Below are positions 17,114 to 25,544 of a DNA stretch of 64,000 nt, in pieces. Each line of letters begins with the position of its first letter. The stretch's first letter is position 1. Source of the stretch: Micromonospora_E sp048060115 (GTDB lineage: Bacteria > Actinomycetota > Actinomycetes > Mycobacteriales > Micromonosporaceae); assembly GCF_048060115.1 (NCBI RefSeq), contig NZ_JBHMIM010000003.1:133254-197253 (forward strand), given 5' to 3'. The notes beneath the pieces were generated by a model. The model saw nothing but the letters and a program-made list of their open reading frames with translations. It did not search any database and was not told the DNA's origin. Position numbers and translations under genes: made by a program.

Positions 17114-17575
17114 TCACCGGTGAGCCTCTCGCCTTCGTTTGCTCATGAGCGCCGGACCGCCACCAGACCCGGCCAGCGCGGCGCCCGCGTCGTCGGCGTC
17201 GGTCGGGTCCAGACCTTGCCGGCCGAGCAGGTACTGCTCGACCAGATGGTTCCAGTTGCAGACGCGACACACCTCGACGACGTACACCTGGAACTCACGC
17301 AGCGTCATCGCCAGGAGCGACAACTCAGCCCGGTTCCGGGCCTGCCCGGCGGACTGCTTCAGCTCATCACCGTAGATGTAGTGCACATGGGTCAGGTTCT
17401 CGCGGTGGCAGATCGGACAAGGCTCCTCCGTCGACTCGCCGTGGAACCGAGCTGCGTTCTTCAGGTACGGCGAGGCATCGCACACTTCGTAGGTGCCGAC
17501 CCGGCCAGACAGAACGTCCCGCAGCACTGCTCGCCGCTGTAGCGAGTAGTCGACGATCCGCCGCTGAGAACGCAT
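17114..17575 (-). CDS. DUF5318 family protein (Rv0049-like)
   Basis: 153 aa; start at 17575 because homologues begin MRxQRxxVDYSL here. Conserved core: DVLSGRVGTYEVCDASPYL, FHGESTEEPCPIC, THVHYIYGDELK, VYVVEVCRVCNWNHLVEQYLLG. Four cysteines in two CxxC pairs (CPIC and CRVC) suggest a structural zinc site. Restricted to Actinobacteria and always near a PonA gene, as far as I recall; the biochemical role is unknown. Divergent from padR, sharing a promoter region that contains a palindromic operator. Confidence 0.85.
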   Translation of the reverse strand: MRSQRRIVDYSLQRRAVLRDVLSGRVGTYEVCDASPYLKNAARFHGESTEEPCPICHRENLTHVHYIYGDELKQSAGQARNRAELSLLAMTLREFQVYVVEVCRVCNWNHLVEQYLLGRQGLDPTDADDAGAALAGSGGGPALMSKRRREAHR

Positions 17576-17684
17576 GGAATCGAGCGTACGCGGTCCGGGC
17601 TGAACTTGGCGACCGCCGTCACCTTCGGTAGCCAATCGCATGCGGAGGAACATTTGCCGGCCGACCGGATCCCGTCTACCGTGT

Positions 17685-17707
17685 CGATGTATCGGGCCGA
17701 TACATCG
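17685..17707. promoter_or_regulatory. Palindromic operator, probable PadR site
   Basis: Perfect 11-base arms (CGATGTATCGG and its complement) around a single G at 17696, in the DUF5318-padR divergent intergenic region 98 bp before padR. The ATGTAT/ATACAT halves resemble known PadR operators (ATGT...ACAT). Autoregulation by the adjacent PadR protein is inferred. Confidence 0.65.
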
Positions 17708-17804
17708 GCTCGGTGAACCGCAGGCAGCCGCTGGCCAGCTCCCGGCAACCGACCTCGGTGAACGGCGAACGACGACCGAACGGCGACCAGGCAGGAGGGA
17801 CAGC

Positions 17805-18473
17805 ATGCTGGAACTGGCCATCCTCGGCCTGCTTCAGGAGTCCCCGATGCACGGCTACGAGCTCCGCAAGGAACTCGCCGCCAAACTCGGTGCCATCCGC
17901 GCCGCGATCAGCTACGGATCGCTCTACCCCACCCTGCGCCGGCTGCAGACCAACGGCCTCATCGCCGAGGCCGACGACCCGCCGACCGCCGACGTGGAGA
18001 TCCCCGCGCTCACCAGCCGACGGGGCAGGGTCGTCTACACCATCACCGCCGAGGGCAAGGAACGGTTCGCCGACCTGATCGCCCAGGCCGGCCCGGAGAC
18101 CTACGAGGACACCGGGTTCGGCGTGCACTTCGCCTTCTTCTCCCGGACCGACCGGGCCACCCGGCTACGGATCCTGGAGGGTCGGCGACGCAAGATCGAG
18201 GAACGCCGGGAAGGACTCCGCGACGTGCTCAGCCGCGCCGCCGAGCGCCTCGACGCGTACACCCTCGAACTTCAGCGGCACGGACTCGACGCCTGCGAGC
18301 GCGAGGTCCGTTGGCTGGAGGAACTGATCGCCAACGAGCGGTCCGGCCGTGCCCCGCGCACCGGCCACCTCGACCCCACGCACAACGAACCCGCAGCAAG
18401 CGAACCGCCTCCGCCTGGACAGACCAGGGAAGCTTCGCCCGGACAACCCGGACAGGAGCAGGAGCGGCCGTGA
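17805..18473 (+). CDS. PadR-family transcriptional regulator (Rv0047c-like)
   Basis: 222 aa; the start at 17805 has GCAGGAGGGACAGC upstream. Residues 1-90 are the PadR winged helix: LELAILGLLQESPMHGYELRK, ISYGSLYPTLRRLQTNGLI, GRVVYTITAEGKERF. Residues 110-180 form the C-terminal dimerisation helices. A Pro/Gln/Glu-rich tail follows. It lies 23 bp before ino1 in the same direction, the same pairing as Rv0047c-Rv0046c, so it probably controls inositol synthesis and its own operon. Confidence 0.9.
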   Translation: MLELAILGLLQESPMHGYELRKELAAKLGAIRAAISYGSLYPTLRRLQTNGLIAEADDPPTADVEIPALTSRRGRVVYTITAEGKERFADLIAQAGPETYEDTGFGVHFAFFSRTDRATRLRILEGRRRKIEERREGLRDVLSRAAERLDAYTLELQRHGLDACEREVRWLEELIANERSGRAPRTGHLDPTHNEPAASEPPPPGQTREASPGQPGQEQERP

Positions 18474-18496
18474 AGAACAAGAAGGAGGCAAACGCG

Positions 18497-19576
18497 ATGG
18501 GCTCCGTCCGCGTCGCCATCGTCGGTGTCGGAAACTGCGCCTCGTCCCTGGTCCAGGGCGTGGGGTACTACCGCAACGCCGACCCAAACGACCGCGTCCC
18601 GGGTCTCATGCACGTCACCTTCGGCGACTATCACGTCTCGGACGTCGAGTTCGTCGCGGCGTTCGACGTGGACGCCAAGAAGGTCGGCATGGACCTCGCG
18701 GAGGCGATCAGCGCCAGCGAGAACAACACGATCAACTTCTGCGACGTACCGCCCACCGGGGTGCTGGTGCAGCGTGGCCCCACCCTCGACGGCGTCGGTG
18801 AGTACTACCGGGAGATCATCCACGAGTCCGACCAGCACCCGGTCGACATCGCCCAGGCATTGCGGGACGCCCGCGCCGACGTGGTCGTCTGCTACCTGCC
18901 GGTCGGCTCCGAGCAGGCGGCCCGGCACTACGCCCAGGCCGCCATCGACGCCGGCTGCGCGTTCGTCAACGCCCTACCGGTCTTCATCGCCTCGGACCCG
19001 ACCTGGGCCCAGAAGTTCACCGACGCCGGGCTGCCGATCGTCGGCGACGACATCAAGAGCCAGGTCGGTGCCACGATCGTGCACCGCGCCCTGGCCAAAC
19101 TCTTCGAGGACCGTGGCGTCGAGCTGCTGCGCACGTACCAGCTCAACTTCGGCGGCAACATGGACTTCATGAACATGTTGGAGCGCACCCGACTGGTCTC
19201 CAAGAAGATCTCCAAGACCCAGTCGGTGACCTCCCAGGTACCACACGAGATGGCCAAGAGCGACGTACACATCGGGCCGTCCGACCATGTGCCGTGGCTG
19301 GACGACCGCAAGTGGGCGTACATCCGGCTGGAGGGCCGCTCGTTCGGCGACACCCCGCTCAACGCGGAACTCAAGTTGGAGGTGTGGGACTCCCCCAACT
19401 CCGCCGGTGTGATCATCGACGCGTTGCGTGCCGCGAAGATCGCGCTGGACCGGGGGGTCGGCGGGCCGATCCTCTCCGCGTCGTCCTACTTCATGAAGTC
19501 GCCGCCGGAGCAGTATGCCGACCACGACGCCCACCAGGCCGTCGAGGACTTCATCGCCAACAAGATCGAGCGCTGA
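18497..19576 (+). CDS. ino1: Inositol-3-phosphate synthase
   Basis: 359 aa, ATG at 18497 after AAGGAGG. NAD-binding Rossmann motif VAIVGVGNCASSLVQG at residues 4-20; conserved NxxPVFIAS, GDDIKSQVGATI, NFGGNMDFMNM and SKTQSV blocks place it in the actinobacterial Ino1 group. It converts glucose 6-phosphate to myo-inositol 1-phosphate, the precursor of phosphatidylinositol, PIMs and mycothiol. It is the second gene of the padR-ino1 operon and is followed by a perfect terminator palindrome. Confidence 0.96.
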   Translation: MGSVRVAIVGVGNCASSLVQGVGYYRNADPNDRVPGLMHVTFGDYHVSDVEFVAAFDVDAKKVGMDLAEAISASENNTINFCDVPPTGVLVQRGPTLDGVGEYYREIIHESDQHPVDIAQALRDARADVVVCYLPVGSEQAARHYAQAAIDAGCAFVNALPVFIASDPTWAQKFTDAGLPIVGDDIKSQVGATIVHRALAKLFEDRGVELLRTYQLNFGGNMDFMNMLERTRLVSKKISKTQSVTSQVPHEMAKSDVHIGPSDHVPWLDDRKWAYIRLEGRSFGDTPLNAELKLEVWDSPNSAGVIIDALRAAKIALDRGVGGPILSASSYFMKSPPEQYADHDAHQAVEDFIANKIER

Positions 19577-19597
19577 ACCAGACCGCTCGTCGTCGCA

Positions 19598-19647
19598 CGC
19601 CTGCGGGGCGGGGTCACCAGCCGGCTGGTGACCCCGCCCCGCAGGCG
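19598..19647. terminator. Perfect 50-bp palindrome, bidirectional terminator
   Basis: 25-base perfect arms centred at 19622/19623 between convergent ino1 and ogt; no T-run. Confidence 0.85.
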
Positions 19648-19676
19648 TCGCTCGGTGGCCGGTGCCGGGCGGACTG

Positions 19677-20159
19677 TCAGCTCCAGGCCTGGCGCAGTGC
19701 CACCCCGGCCTCCAACTCCAACAGGTGCCGCTTGCGCGGCAGGCCACCGCCGAAGCCGACCAGCTTGCCGCCGGCACCGATGATCCGGTGACAGGGCACG
19801 ATCACCGGGATCGGGTTGCGGTTGCAGGCCACCCCCACCGCCCGGGCAGCCTGCCGGTCACCCAACGCGGCGGCGACCGCCCCGTAGGTCTCGGTCCGCC
19901 CGTACCCGATGTCGGTCATCCGCCGCCAGACGGCGCGCTCGAAGTCGGAGCCCTGCCGCACTGACAGCGGCACCGTGAACCTGGTCAGCTCACCGGCGAA
20001 GTAGCCGCGCAGCTCGTCGAGCGCCGTCTGTAGCGTCGGGTCGGTGGTCGGTCCGTCGTCGACCCCGTCGGCCCGCCCGAACAGCACCCGACACACGCCG
20101 ACGTCGTCTGCGGCCACCGAAAGCCCACCTATCGGTGAGTCGAGCACCGCCCATCGCAT
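19677..20159 (-). CDS. ogt: Methylated-DNA--protein-cysteine S-methyltransferase
   Basis: 160 aa. The suicide-cysteine motif IPVIVPCHRIIG is at about residues 117-128, preceded by the helix-turn-helix GYGRTETYGAVAAALG and the arginine-finger-like RAVGVACNRNP. It removes O6-alkyl groups from guanine by transfer to the cysteine. The start at 20159 (MRWAVLDSP) is the family start; the longer frame reads back through the repeats of the next gene. It lies 7 bp after the GNAT gene, so the two form an operon. Confidence 0.92.
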   Translation of the reverse strand: MRWAVLDSPIGGLSVAADDVGVCRVLFGRADGVDDGPTTDPTLQTALDELRGYFAGELTRFTVPLSVRQGSDFERAVWRRMTDIGYGRTETYGAVAAALGDRQAARAVGVACNRNPIPVIVPCHRIIGAGGKLVGFGGGLPRKRHLLELEAGVALRQAWS

Positions 20160-20166
20160 CCGTCGA

Positions 20167-20787
20167 TCATCCGCCGTCGCCGGCCGGATCGGCAAAGGGT
20201 GGCACCGCGGCCGGGTCGGCAGACGGTGGTGGCACCGCGGCCGGGTCGGCAAACGGTGGTGGCACCGGTGCCGACATGAACAGGGCCACCTCGTCGTCGT
20301 ACGGCGGCAGGTAGCGCGTGGTGTCGATGCCGGTCAGCACGAACCCGAGCCGGCGGTACGCCCGTACCGCCGCGATGTTGACGTTCTGGGTCTCCAGCCA
20401 GAGCTCCCGGGCGCCGTTCTCCCGGGCAGTGACCGCGACGAGGCCCAGCAGTTCCCGGGCCAGCCCTCGCCGGCGGTGCGTCGGGGCGACGTGCAGCTCG
20501 TTGACGACCTGCCGCCCGTTCCAGCGCTCGTAGGTGGTCGCCATGAAGCCGACCGGCCGCGTGTCGGTGACGGCGAGCGCGTACAGATCCCAGGGTCGGC
20601 TGCCGGCGGTGACACCCTCGGTCAGGTCGTAGCGCCGGCTCAGCGGTGGCACCGGAGTCTCCCGGAGCCTGAAACCGTCCTCGCGCACAGCGACCTGATA
20701 GACGGACGTGGCGGAGAACGACGTGTCGAGCTGGTGGATGGCGTCAAGGTCAGCGTTACTGATCTTGGACCGGACGAGGACCTGCAC
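20167..20787 (-). CDS. GNAT-family acetyltransferase with C-terminal ADPAAV repeats
   Basis: 206 aa. The acetyl-CoA loop is HVAPTHRRRGLARELL (about residues 100-115), followed by ELWLETQNVNIAAVRAYRRLGF, a typical GNAT core ending. Residues 172-203 are three ten-residue repeats of AVPPPSADPA, a disordered tail absent from most GNATs. Substrate unknown. It is upstream of ogt in a two-gene operon. Confidence 0.85.
   Translation of the reverse strand: MQVLVRSKISNADLDAIHQLDTSFSATSVYQVAVREDGFRLRETPVPPLSRRYDLTEGVTAGSRPWDLYALAVTDTRPVGFMATTYERWNGRQVVNELHVAPTHRRRGLARELLGLVAVTARENGARELWLETQNVNIAAVRAYRRLGFVLTGIDTTRYLPPYDDEVALFMSAPVPPPFADPAAVPPPSADPAAVPPFADPAGDGG
20201..20270 (-). repeat. 30-bp tandem repeat in the GNAT tail
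   Basis: Units start at 20201, 20231 and 20261 (GGCACCGCGG...), encoding AVPPPSADPA. The last copy is partial. Confidence 0.85.
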
Positions 20788-20873
20788 CAGCCGATTCTGT
20801 CATCGCGACGGTGCCGTGCGGGAACCGTCGGATCTGGTGGGATGGTGCGACCTGTTGATCGTTCGGGGCTCGG

Positions 20874-21203
20874 TCAGCCGATGAAACGCAGCCGCTCACG
20901 GGTGCCGTCCGGATAGGTCACCTGCAGAGATCCGCCACCCCGTTCCACCGCGTCGAGAATCGCGTCATAGAGCAGCACCGAGCGGTTGAGTATGTCGGTC
21001 TTGGAGTCACCGGTCTCACCGGCAATCTTCTCCAACGCCTGAATGGCTCGCGGCGTGAAGTTCGCCGTCACTCGGGTCAGCGTGCCGGTGGTCACCGTCG
21101 CTGGCTGGACCGCGCTCTCGCCAGCTGGGTCGACCTGACCGGATGGACGTCGACCGCCCGGGGCCGACCGCACGTCGTCGGGGGTTTTCCTTACCGAGCT
21201 CAT
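20874..21203 (-). CDS. Ribbon-helix-helix-like DNA-binding protein
   Basis: 109 aa, ATG after a strong GAAGGAGGAAGGCAGTC site. The first 40 residues are disordered. Residues 42-85 (TRVTANFTPRAIQALEKIAGETGDSKTDILNRSVLLYDAILDAV, quoted here only in part as TRVTANFTPRAI and SKTDILNRSVLLYDAI) fit a beta strand followed by two helices, the RHH/CopG pattern with a Thr-Asp-N-cap at the second helix. It probably binds DNA as a dimer. Divergent from two small ORFs of unknown role. Confidence 0.65.
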   Translation of the reverse strand: MSSVRKTPDDVRSAPGGRRPSGQVDPAGESAVQPATVTTGTLTRVTANFTPRAIQALEKIAGETGDSKTDILNRSVLLYDAILDAVERGGGSLQVTYPDGTRERLRFIG

Positions 21204-21719
21204 GACTGCCTTCCTCCTTCACGGCTACCCGCACCCCCTGCACATAAGTCACTGTAAGTAACCGGACGGGCGTACGTTGTACATGATGCCACATCTGACC
21301 TCAACATGCGCTCACCTGGTGCGCGTTTGATGCATCTCAGACGTACGATGTGCCATATCCACCAAACGGCTGGATCTTGATGCGGCCAAGCTAGTCGCTC
21401 CTGACTGACGAATCAATCTTGCCCCCAGGAGCACTGCGACAACCGCTCGTATCGAGTTGCGGACGTCACTGGAAGGAGGTTCACAAGGCCGTGCACGAAG
21501 CTGGCTGCGGCCCGCCGGCGACCACGCGGCACCCCTGCGCACCCGCCGTGCCCCCGCAGGGACCCGCTGTGACGCCAGGGCGATCCAGGCGAAGCGCGTG
21601 TATGCCATGTGTGCGTGATGTGCGCGTGTCGCGCCCGTTGTGAGCTACTCTCAGTTGCATAGACTGCTGTACCGTAGCGCCGGTCACTCTGGGTTGCAGA
21701 CGAGAATGTGAGACGACGG
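21204..21719. other. Intergenic stretch without a supported gene
   Basis: Between the RHH-like gene (minus) and a small membrane protein (plus). Less GC-rich than its surroundings, with stretches such as GTTGTACATGATG and CCATATCCACC. Short frames on both strands (21419-21643, 21481-21738) have no ribosome site or recognisable product. It should hold both divergent promoters. Confidence 0.5.
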
Positions 21720-22109
21720 ATGGCAGTAGCACCGCCACAGGACGGCCAAGAAGACCTGGAGATCGACCTCACCCACGAAAGGCCGAGCGCCAAGGCGGAC
21801 GAGGTCCCACTACAACTGGACAGAGTCTCCGTCACCTTGAGAAGTCGGTTGATCACGGCAGGAGGTGCCGTCGAGGTGAAAGGGCAGCTCCACCAAGCGG
21901 TGAACCTGGTGATCCTGTGTATGGCGGGCCTCGGCACCGCCGCTCTGACAGCCGTCGTCTGCCGGTCCGTAGACGTGCCCTTCTGGTGGCTGACCATGAC
22001 GCTGGCCATCGTCGGAGGAACCGGCGTGTTCGTCGTGGGACTGCGCCTGCTCCGTGCGGCACCCGGGTCATCCGATGGCACCACCGCCACTCCGGGCAAG
22101 ACCAGCTGA
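21720..22109 (+). CDS. Small membrane protein of unknown function
   Basis: 129 aa from ATG 21720 (GTG 21708 is the alternative). Residues 1-50 are hydrophilic and acidic-rich; two hydrophobic segments follow (about 60-80, LVILCMAGLGTAALTAVVC; and about 87-110, WWLTMTLAIVGGTGVFVVGL). No family recognised. The next small ORF starts 31 bp downstream, so they are probably one unit. Confidence 0.6.
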   Translation: MAVAPPQDGQEDLEIDLTHERPSAKADEVPLQLDRVSVTLRSRLITAGGAVEVKGQLHQAVNLVILCMAGLGTAALTAVVCRSVDVPFWWLTMTLAIVGGTGVFVVGLRLLRAAPGSSDGTTATPGKTS

Positions 22110-22140
22110 CCAGCACCGAGAACTACCGGAAGGGAACAAC

Positions 22141-22371
22141 GTGTCTCAGACCCTCGACCTCAGGCTGGACCGCCGATGGCTGGTCCGCGTCACATGGTCC
22201 CCACCGCAACTGCTCCGGAACGGGTACGTCGAGAACATCGTTCTGGACAGTGACTCGCAACTGCAGTCACAGCTGCTCTCGCTCGCCACGGATCCATGGG
22301 TTCAGGACATCCACTGCGAGCGCTACTTCGGAACACTGCCGGCTCGGCAGTATCCGACAGCTGTCAGCTGA
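22141..22371 (+). CDS. Small hypothetical protein
   Basis: 76 aa, GTG start with GGAAGGGAACAAC upstream. Predicted soluble, mixed alpha/beta, no recognised domain (MSQTLDLRLDRRWLVRVTW; ends TLPARQYPTAVS). Follows the small membrane protein on the same strand. Confidence 0.5.
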   Translation: MSQTLDLRLDRRWLVRVTWSPPQLLRNGYVENIVLDSDSQLQSQLLSLATDPWVQDIHCERYFGTLPARQYPTAVS

Positions 22372-22457
22372 CCGACCCTGATCGTCGGCAGAGCCGGCAT
22401 CGAAGGGTGTCAACCAGCTACGAGCCTCTTTGCAGGCAAGGGCTATCGTCACGGGGT

Positions 22458-22982
22458 GTGGACACCGGAACACTAGTATTTCTCGTCATCGGCGGCCTGG
22501 GGGTGGCGGTCCTCGCCGTCGGGCTGCTCGGCGGCGAGTTGCTGCACCTCGGCAACGTCGGTGCCGACGGCCCGGTGTCGGTGGAGGTGGTCGCCGGCTT
22601 CGCCGGGGCGTTCGGCTTCGCCGGCGCCATCGCGAACGAACTGCTCGGTGCCGGCAGCGCCAGCCTGACGCTCACCGCCGCCGCGATCGGCGTCGCCGCC
22701 GCGGTGCCCACCGGCTGGCTGACCGCGCGGCTGTCCCGCGCCGCCCATGACATGCCCACCGACGCGACCCCCACCCGCCGCGACCTGGTCGGCACGCTCG
22801 GCGTCGTGATCACCCCGATCCACCCCGGCGGGTACGGCGAGATCCGGGTCCGTCTCGGCGGGCAACCGGTCAAGCTGAACGCTCGCGCCGACCGGACCAT
22901 CCCGCTGGGCACCCAGGTCTTCGTCGTCGAGGCGGTCAGCGACACCAGTGTCGTCGTCGAGCAGATCTCCACGATCCAGTGA
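22458..22982 (+). CDS. NfeD-like membrane protein, partner of flotillin
   Basis: 174 aa, GTG start. Three to four hydrophobic segments in residues 3-100, then a C-terminal soluble beta domain (GTLGVVITPIHPGGYGEIRVRLGGQPV, cited in part as GYGEIRVRLGGQ; ending VFVVEAVSDTSVVVEQI) with the OB-like pattern of NfeD proteins. NfeD-like proteins sit beside SPFH proteins and are thought to help flotillin lipid domains. It lies 34 bp before the flotillin gene. Confidence 0.75.
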   Translation: MDTGTLVFLVIGGLGVAVLAVGLLGGELLHLGNVGADGPVSVEVVAGFAGAFGFAGAIANELLGAGSASLTLTAAAIGVAAAVPTGWLTARLSRAAHDMPTDATPTRRDLVGTLGVVITPIHPGGYGEIRVRLGGQPVKLNARADRTIPLGTQVFVVEAVSDTSVVVEQISTIQ

Positions 22983-23016
22983 CATCGAGATCCACCCCAT
23001 CTCCTAAGGAACCCGC

Positions 23017-24561
23017 ATGCCCCCACTGCTCATCGCGATCGTCGGCGCCGCGGCGTTGGTGCTCGTCCTCATCCTCTTCGTGCTCTCCAGGATCAAGGTC
23101 GCCGGCTCCAACGAGGCGTTCATCGTCACCGGCCGCAAGGGTCGCACCACCCAGGCGCTCGACGGTTCCCGCTCCACCGACATGTCCGGGCAGAAGGTCG
23201 TGATGGGCGCCTCGGTGTTCGTCCTGCCGGTCGTGCAGAAGCTCCAGGTGCTCGACCTGTCCAGCCGCCGAATCCACGTCGAGATCACCGGCGCGGTCAG
23301 CAAGCAGGGCATCCGCGCCAACCTGCAGGGTGTCGCGATCGTCAAGATCGGCGGTACGGAGGACGCGATCCGCGCCTCCGCCCAACGCTTCCTGCACCAG
23401 CAGGACGAGATTGAGGACTTCACCCGGGAGGTCCTCGCCGGTGCGCTGCGGTCGATCGTCGGCCGGCTCACCATCGAGGAGATCATCCGGGACCGGGCCG
23501 CCTTCGCCAGCGCGGTCGCCGAGGAAGCCGAACACTCGATGACCAACCAGGGTCTGGTGCTCGACACCTTCCAGCTGCAGGACATCATCGCCGAGGGCAC
23601 CTATCTGCAGGACCTCGGCCGGCCGGAGGCGGCCCGGGTGCTCAAGGACGCGGCGATCGCCGAGGCACGGGCCCGTCAGGCAGCCGAGCAGGAACGGCTG
23701 CTCGCCGAAGAGGCGATCGCCGAAGCCAACCGGAACCTGTCACTCAAGCAGGCGTCCATCGCGGCCGAGATCGACGCCGCCAAGGCCAGGTCGGCGGCAG
23801 CCGGCCCACTGGCCCAGGCCGAACGCGACCAGGCCATCCTCTCCGAGCAGCAGAAGGTCGCCGAGCGCAACGCCGAGCTGAAGGAACGCCAGCTCGACAC
23901 CGAGGTACGCAAGCCGGCAGACGCGGCACGCTACCGGGTAGAGCAGGAGGCGGAGGCGGCTCGTAGCGCCGCCGTGCTGGGTGCCGACGCCGAGCGGCAG
24001 GCGACCATCGCCGCTGCCCAGGCCTCCGCCGAGCAGGCCCGGCTCACTGGTGAAGGTGAGCGCTCCCGGCGGGCGGCACTGGCCGAGGCGAACGCCATCG
24101 AAGGTGCCAAGGAGGGCGAGGCCGAGCAGCGGCGGCGTACCGCGATCGCCGATGCGTTCGAACGGGAAGGCCACGCCGAGGCGGCGGCGATCCGGGCCCG
24201 CGGTGAGGCCGAGGCGGAGGCGATGGCCCGCAAGGCCGAGGCGTTCGCCGCGTACGGCGAGGCCGCCGTACTGGACCTGCTGGTCAAGGTGCTGCCGCAG
24301 GTGGTGGAGGCGGCCAGCGCCCCGATGGGCGCGATCGACAAGATGACCGTCATCTCCACCGACGGGGCGTCGGCGCTGACGAAGTCGGTGGCCAACAACG
24401 TGGCGCAGGGTCTGCAGCTCGGCACCGACCTGACCGGGATCGACCTGGCCGGGATGCTCGCCAGGCTCGGTGGCGCCAGCGCGGAGGCGACCGACGGCGG
24501 ACGTGCCGACCGCACGCCACTGACCGGATCAGCGACCGAAACCGGCGTGGACAAGGGCTGA
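23017..24561 (+). CDS. Flotillin family (SPFH domain) protein
   Basis: 514 aa. One N-terminal transmembrane segment (residues 3-24), SPFH domain about 25-210 (SNEAFIVTGRKG, VLDLSSRRIHVEITGAVSKQG, LTIEEIIRDRAAFASAVAEEA), then a long Ala/Glu/Arg coiled coil to about 400 rich in EAEA and AERQA, and a flotillin tail. Flotillins organise ordered membrane microdomains. Predicted operon with the NfeD-like gene; ends at a stem-loop. Confidence 0.9.
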   Translation: MPPLLIAIVGAAALVLVLILFVLSRIKVAGSNEAFIVTGRKGRTTQALDGSRSTDMSGQKVVMGASVFVLPVVQKLQVLDLSSRRIHVEITGAVSKQGIRANLQGVAIVKIGGTEDAIRASAQRFLHQQDEIEDFTREVLAGALRSIVGRLTIEEIIRDRAAFASAVAEEAEHSMTNQGLVLDTFQLQDIIAEGTYLQDLGRPEAARVLKDAAIAEARARQAAEQERLLAEEAIAEANRNLSLKQASIAAEIDAAKARSAAAGPLAQAERDQAILSEQQKVAERNAELKERQLDTEVRKPADAARYRVEQEAEAARSAAVLGADAERQATIAAAQASAEQARLTGEGERSRRAALAEANAIEGAKEGEAEQRRRTAIADAFEREGHAEAAAIRARGEAEAEAMARKAEAFAAYGEAAVLDLLVKVLPQVVEAASAPMGAIDKMTVISTDGASALTKSVANNVAQGLQLGTDLTGIDLAGMLARLGGASAEATDGGRADRTPLTGSATETGVDKG

Positions 24562-24581
24562 CCTCGCGCCCGGAAACAGGA

Positions 24582-24613
24582 CGGCGGGTCCGGGTCGCTC
24601 CCCGGGCCCGCCG
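24582..24613. terminator. Stem-loop terminator between convergent genes
   Basis: 13-base arms with one G:U pair and a 6-base loop, after flotillin and before the opposite-strand membrane protein. Confidence 0.7.
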
Positions 24614-24661
24614 CTTCCGTCGAAGGCTCTGATCGCCGGCTCTGATCGCCGACGCCAGCCG

Positions 24662-25417
24662 TCAGAGCCGGGCCATCTGTACGGTGTACAGGTTCGTCTG
24701 CTGGGTCAACGTGTCACCGCCGCACCGGTAGTTGGCCGGATCGATGTTGCCGGCCAACTCCTCTTCCTTCGGTTCGATACCAGGTGCGCTCAACGTGACC
24801 AGTCCGTCGGCGTTCACGTCGGTGAAGGAGACTGCGCCATCGAGGGCGCGGTAGTGGTAGGTGATCGTCCCGGTGAAGGTGAGCGTGACGGTGATCCCGG
24901 AGACCTCCCCTTCGAAGTCGGTGCCGTCGCCGTAGTGGATGGCGCCCAGTCCGTCCTCGCGCAGCTCGACCCGGGCACCCGGCCCGACGCCGACGAACCG
25001 GGCGGTCCCGAACGGCGCGGGTAGCGCGATGTCCTCCTCGTGCGATTCCACCTCCCAGGAGCCGACCACGCAGGGGTCGATCGACGGGGGTGCGGAACCA
25101 CGCTGAGTCACGGACGCACTCGGGGTCGGCGAAGGGCTCGGATCGGCCGTCACCCGGTCGGTATCGCCACTGCCGGCAGTGCGGGCCACCAGCACCACAC
25201 CGATCGCGGCGACCAGCACAGCGAGCGTGGAGCCGAGCGCCACCAGCGGCACCAGATAGGAACGGCCCCGGTTCGTCGCTGGTGGCGGTGCCTCCGGCTG
25301 GGCGGGCTGGGGCGGATAGCTGTGCGGAGCCGGTGGAACGCCGCGCAACGTACCGCAGTTCAGGCAGTAGCCGGCCTGGTTGACGGACCCACCGCCACAG
25401 ACCGCGCACGGCTGCAT
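24662..25417 (-). CDS. Zinc-ribbon membrane protein with extracellular domain
   Basis: 251 aa; start at 25417 with GGGAGGGCC upstream. Cytoplasmic zinc ribbon CAVC...CLNC at residues 3-22, a proline-rich linker, one transmembrane helix (about 53-76), a Ser/Thr/Pro stalk, and a C-terminal beta-rich domain (SWEVESHEEDI, GDGTDFEGEVSG, ITYHYRALDG) with two cysteines that could pair (DPCVV and YRCGG). This resembles lipocalin-like or NTF2-like extracytoplasmic sensors, but I recognise no family. Confidence 0.7.
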   Translation of the reverse strand: MQPCAVCGGGSVNQAGYCLNCGTLRGVPPAPHSYPPQPAQPEAPPPATNRGRSYLVPLVALGSTLAVLVAAIGVVLVARTAGSGDTDRVTADPSPSPTPSASVTQRGSAPPSIDPCVVGSWEVESHEEDIALPAPFGTARFVGVGPGARVELREDGLGAIHYGDGTDFEGEVSGITVTLTFTGTITYHYRALDGAVSFTDVNADGLVTLSAPGIEPKEEELAGNIDPANYRCGGDTLTQQTNLYTVQMARL

Positions 25418-25544
25418 CTGGCCCTCCCGGTTGGTCGATCGCCGGCCGACGCCGACCGCCCAGCGGTCGCCCGGCCTGTCCGCCCTGCGACGGTAGTCGA
25501 GCAGCACGACGGCCGGTAGCCGGTGGATCGGGCCGGGCGTACCG

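Noticed and set aside
21419..21738. Short frames in the RHH-like gene spacer
   Set aside because: No ribosome site, no similarity, mutually overlapping on both strands.
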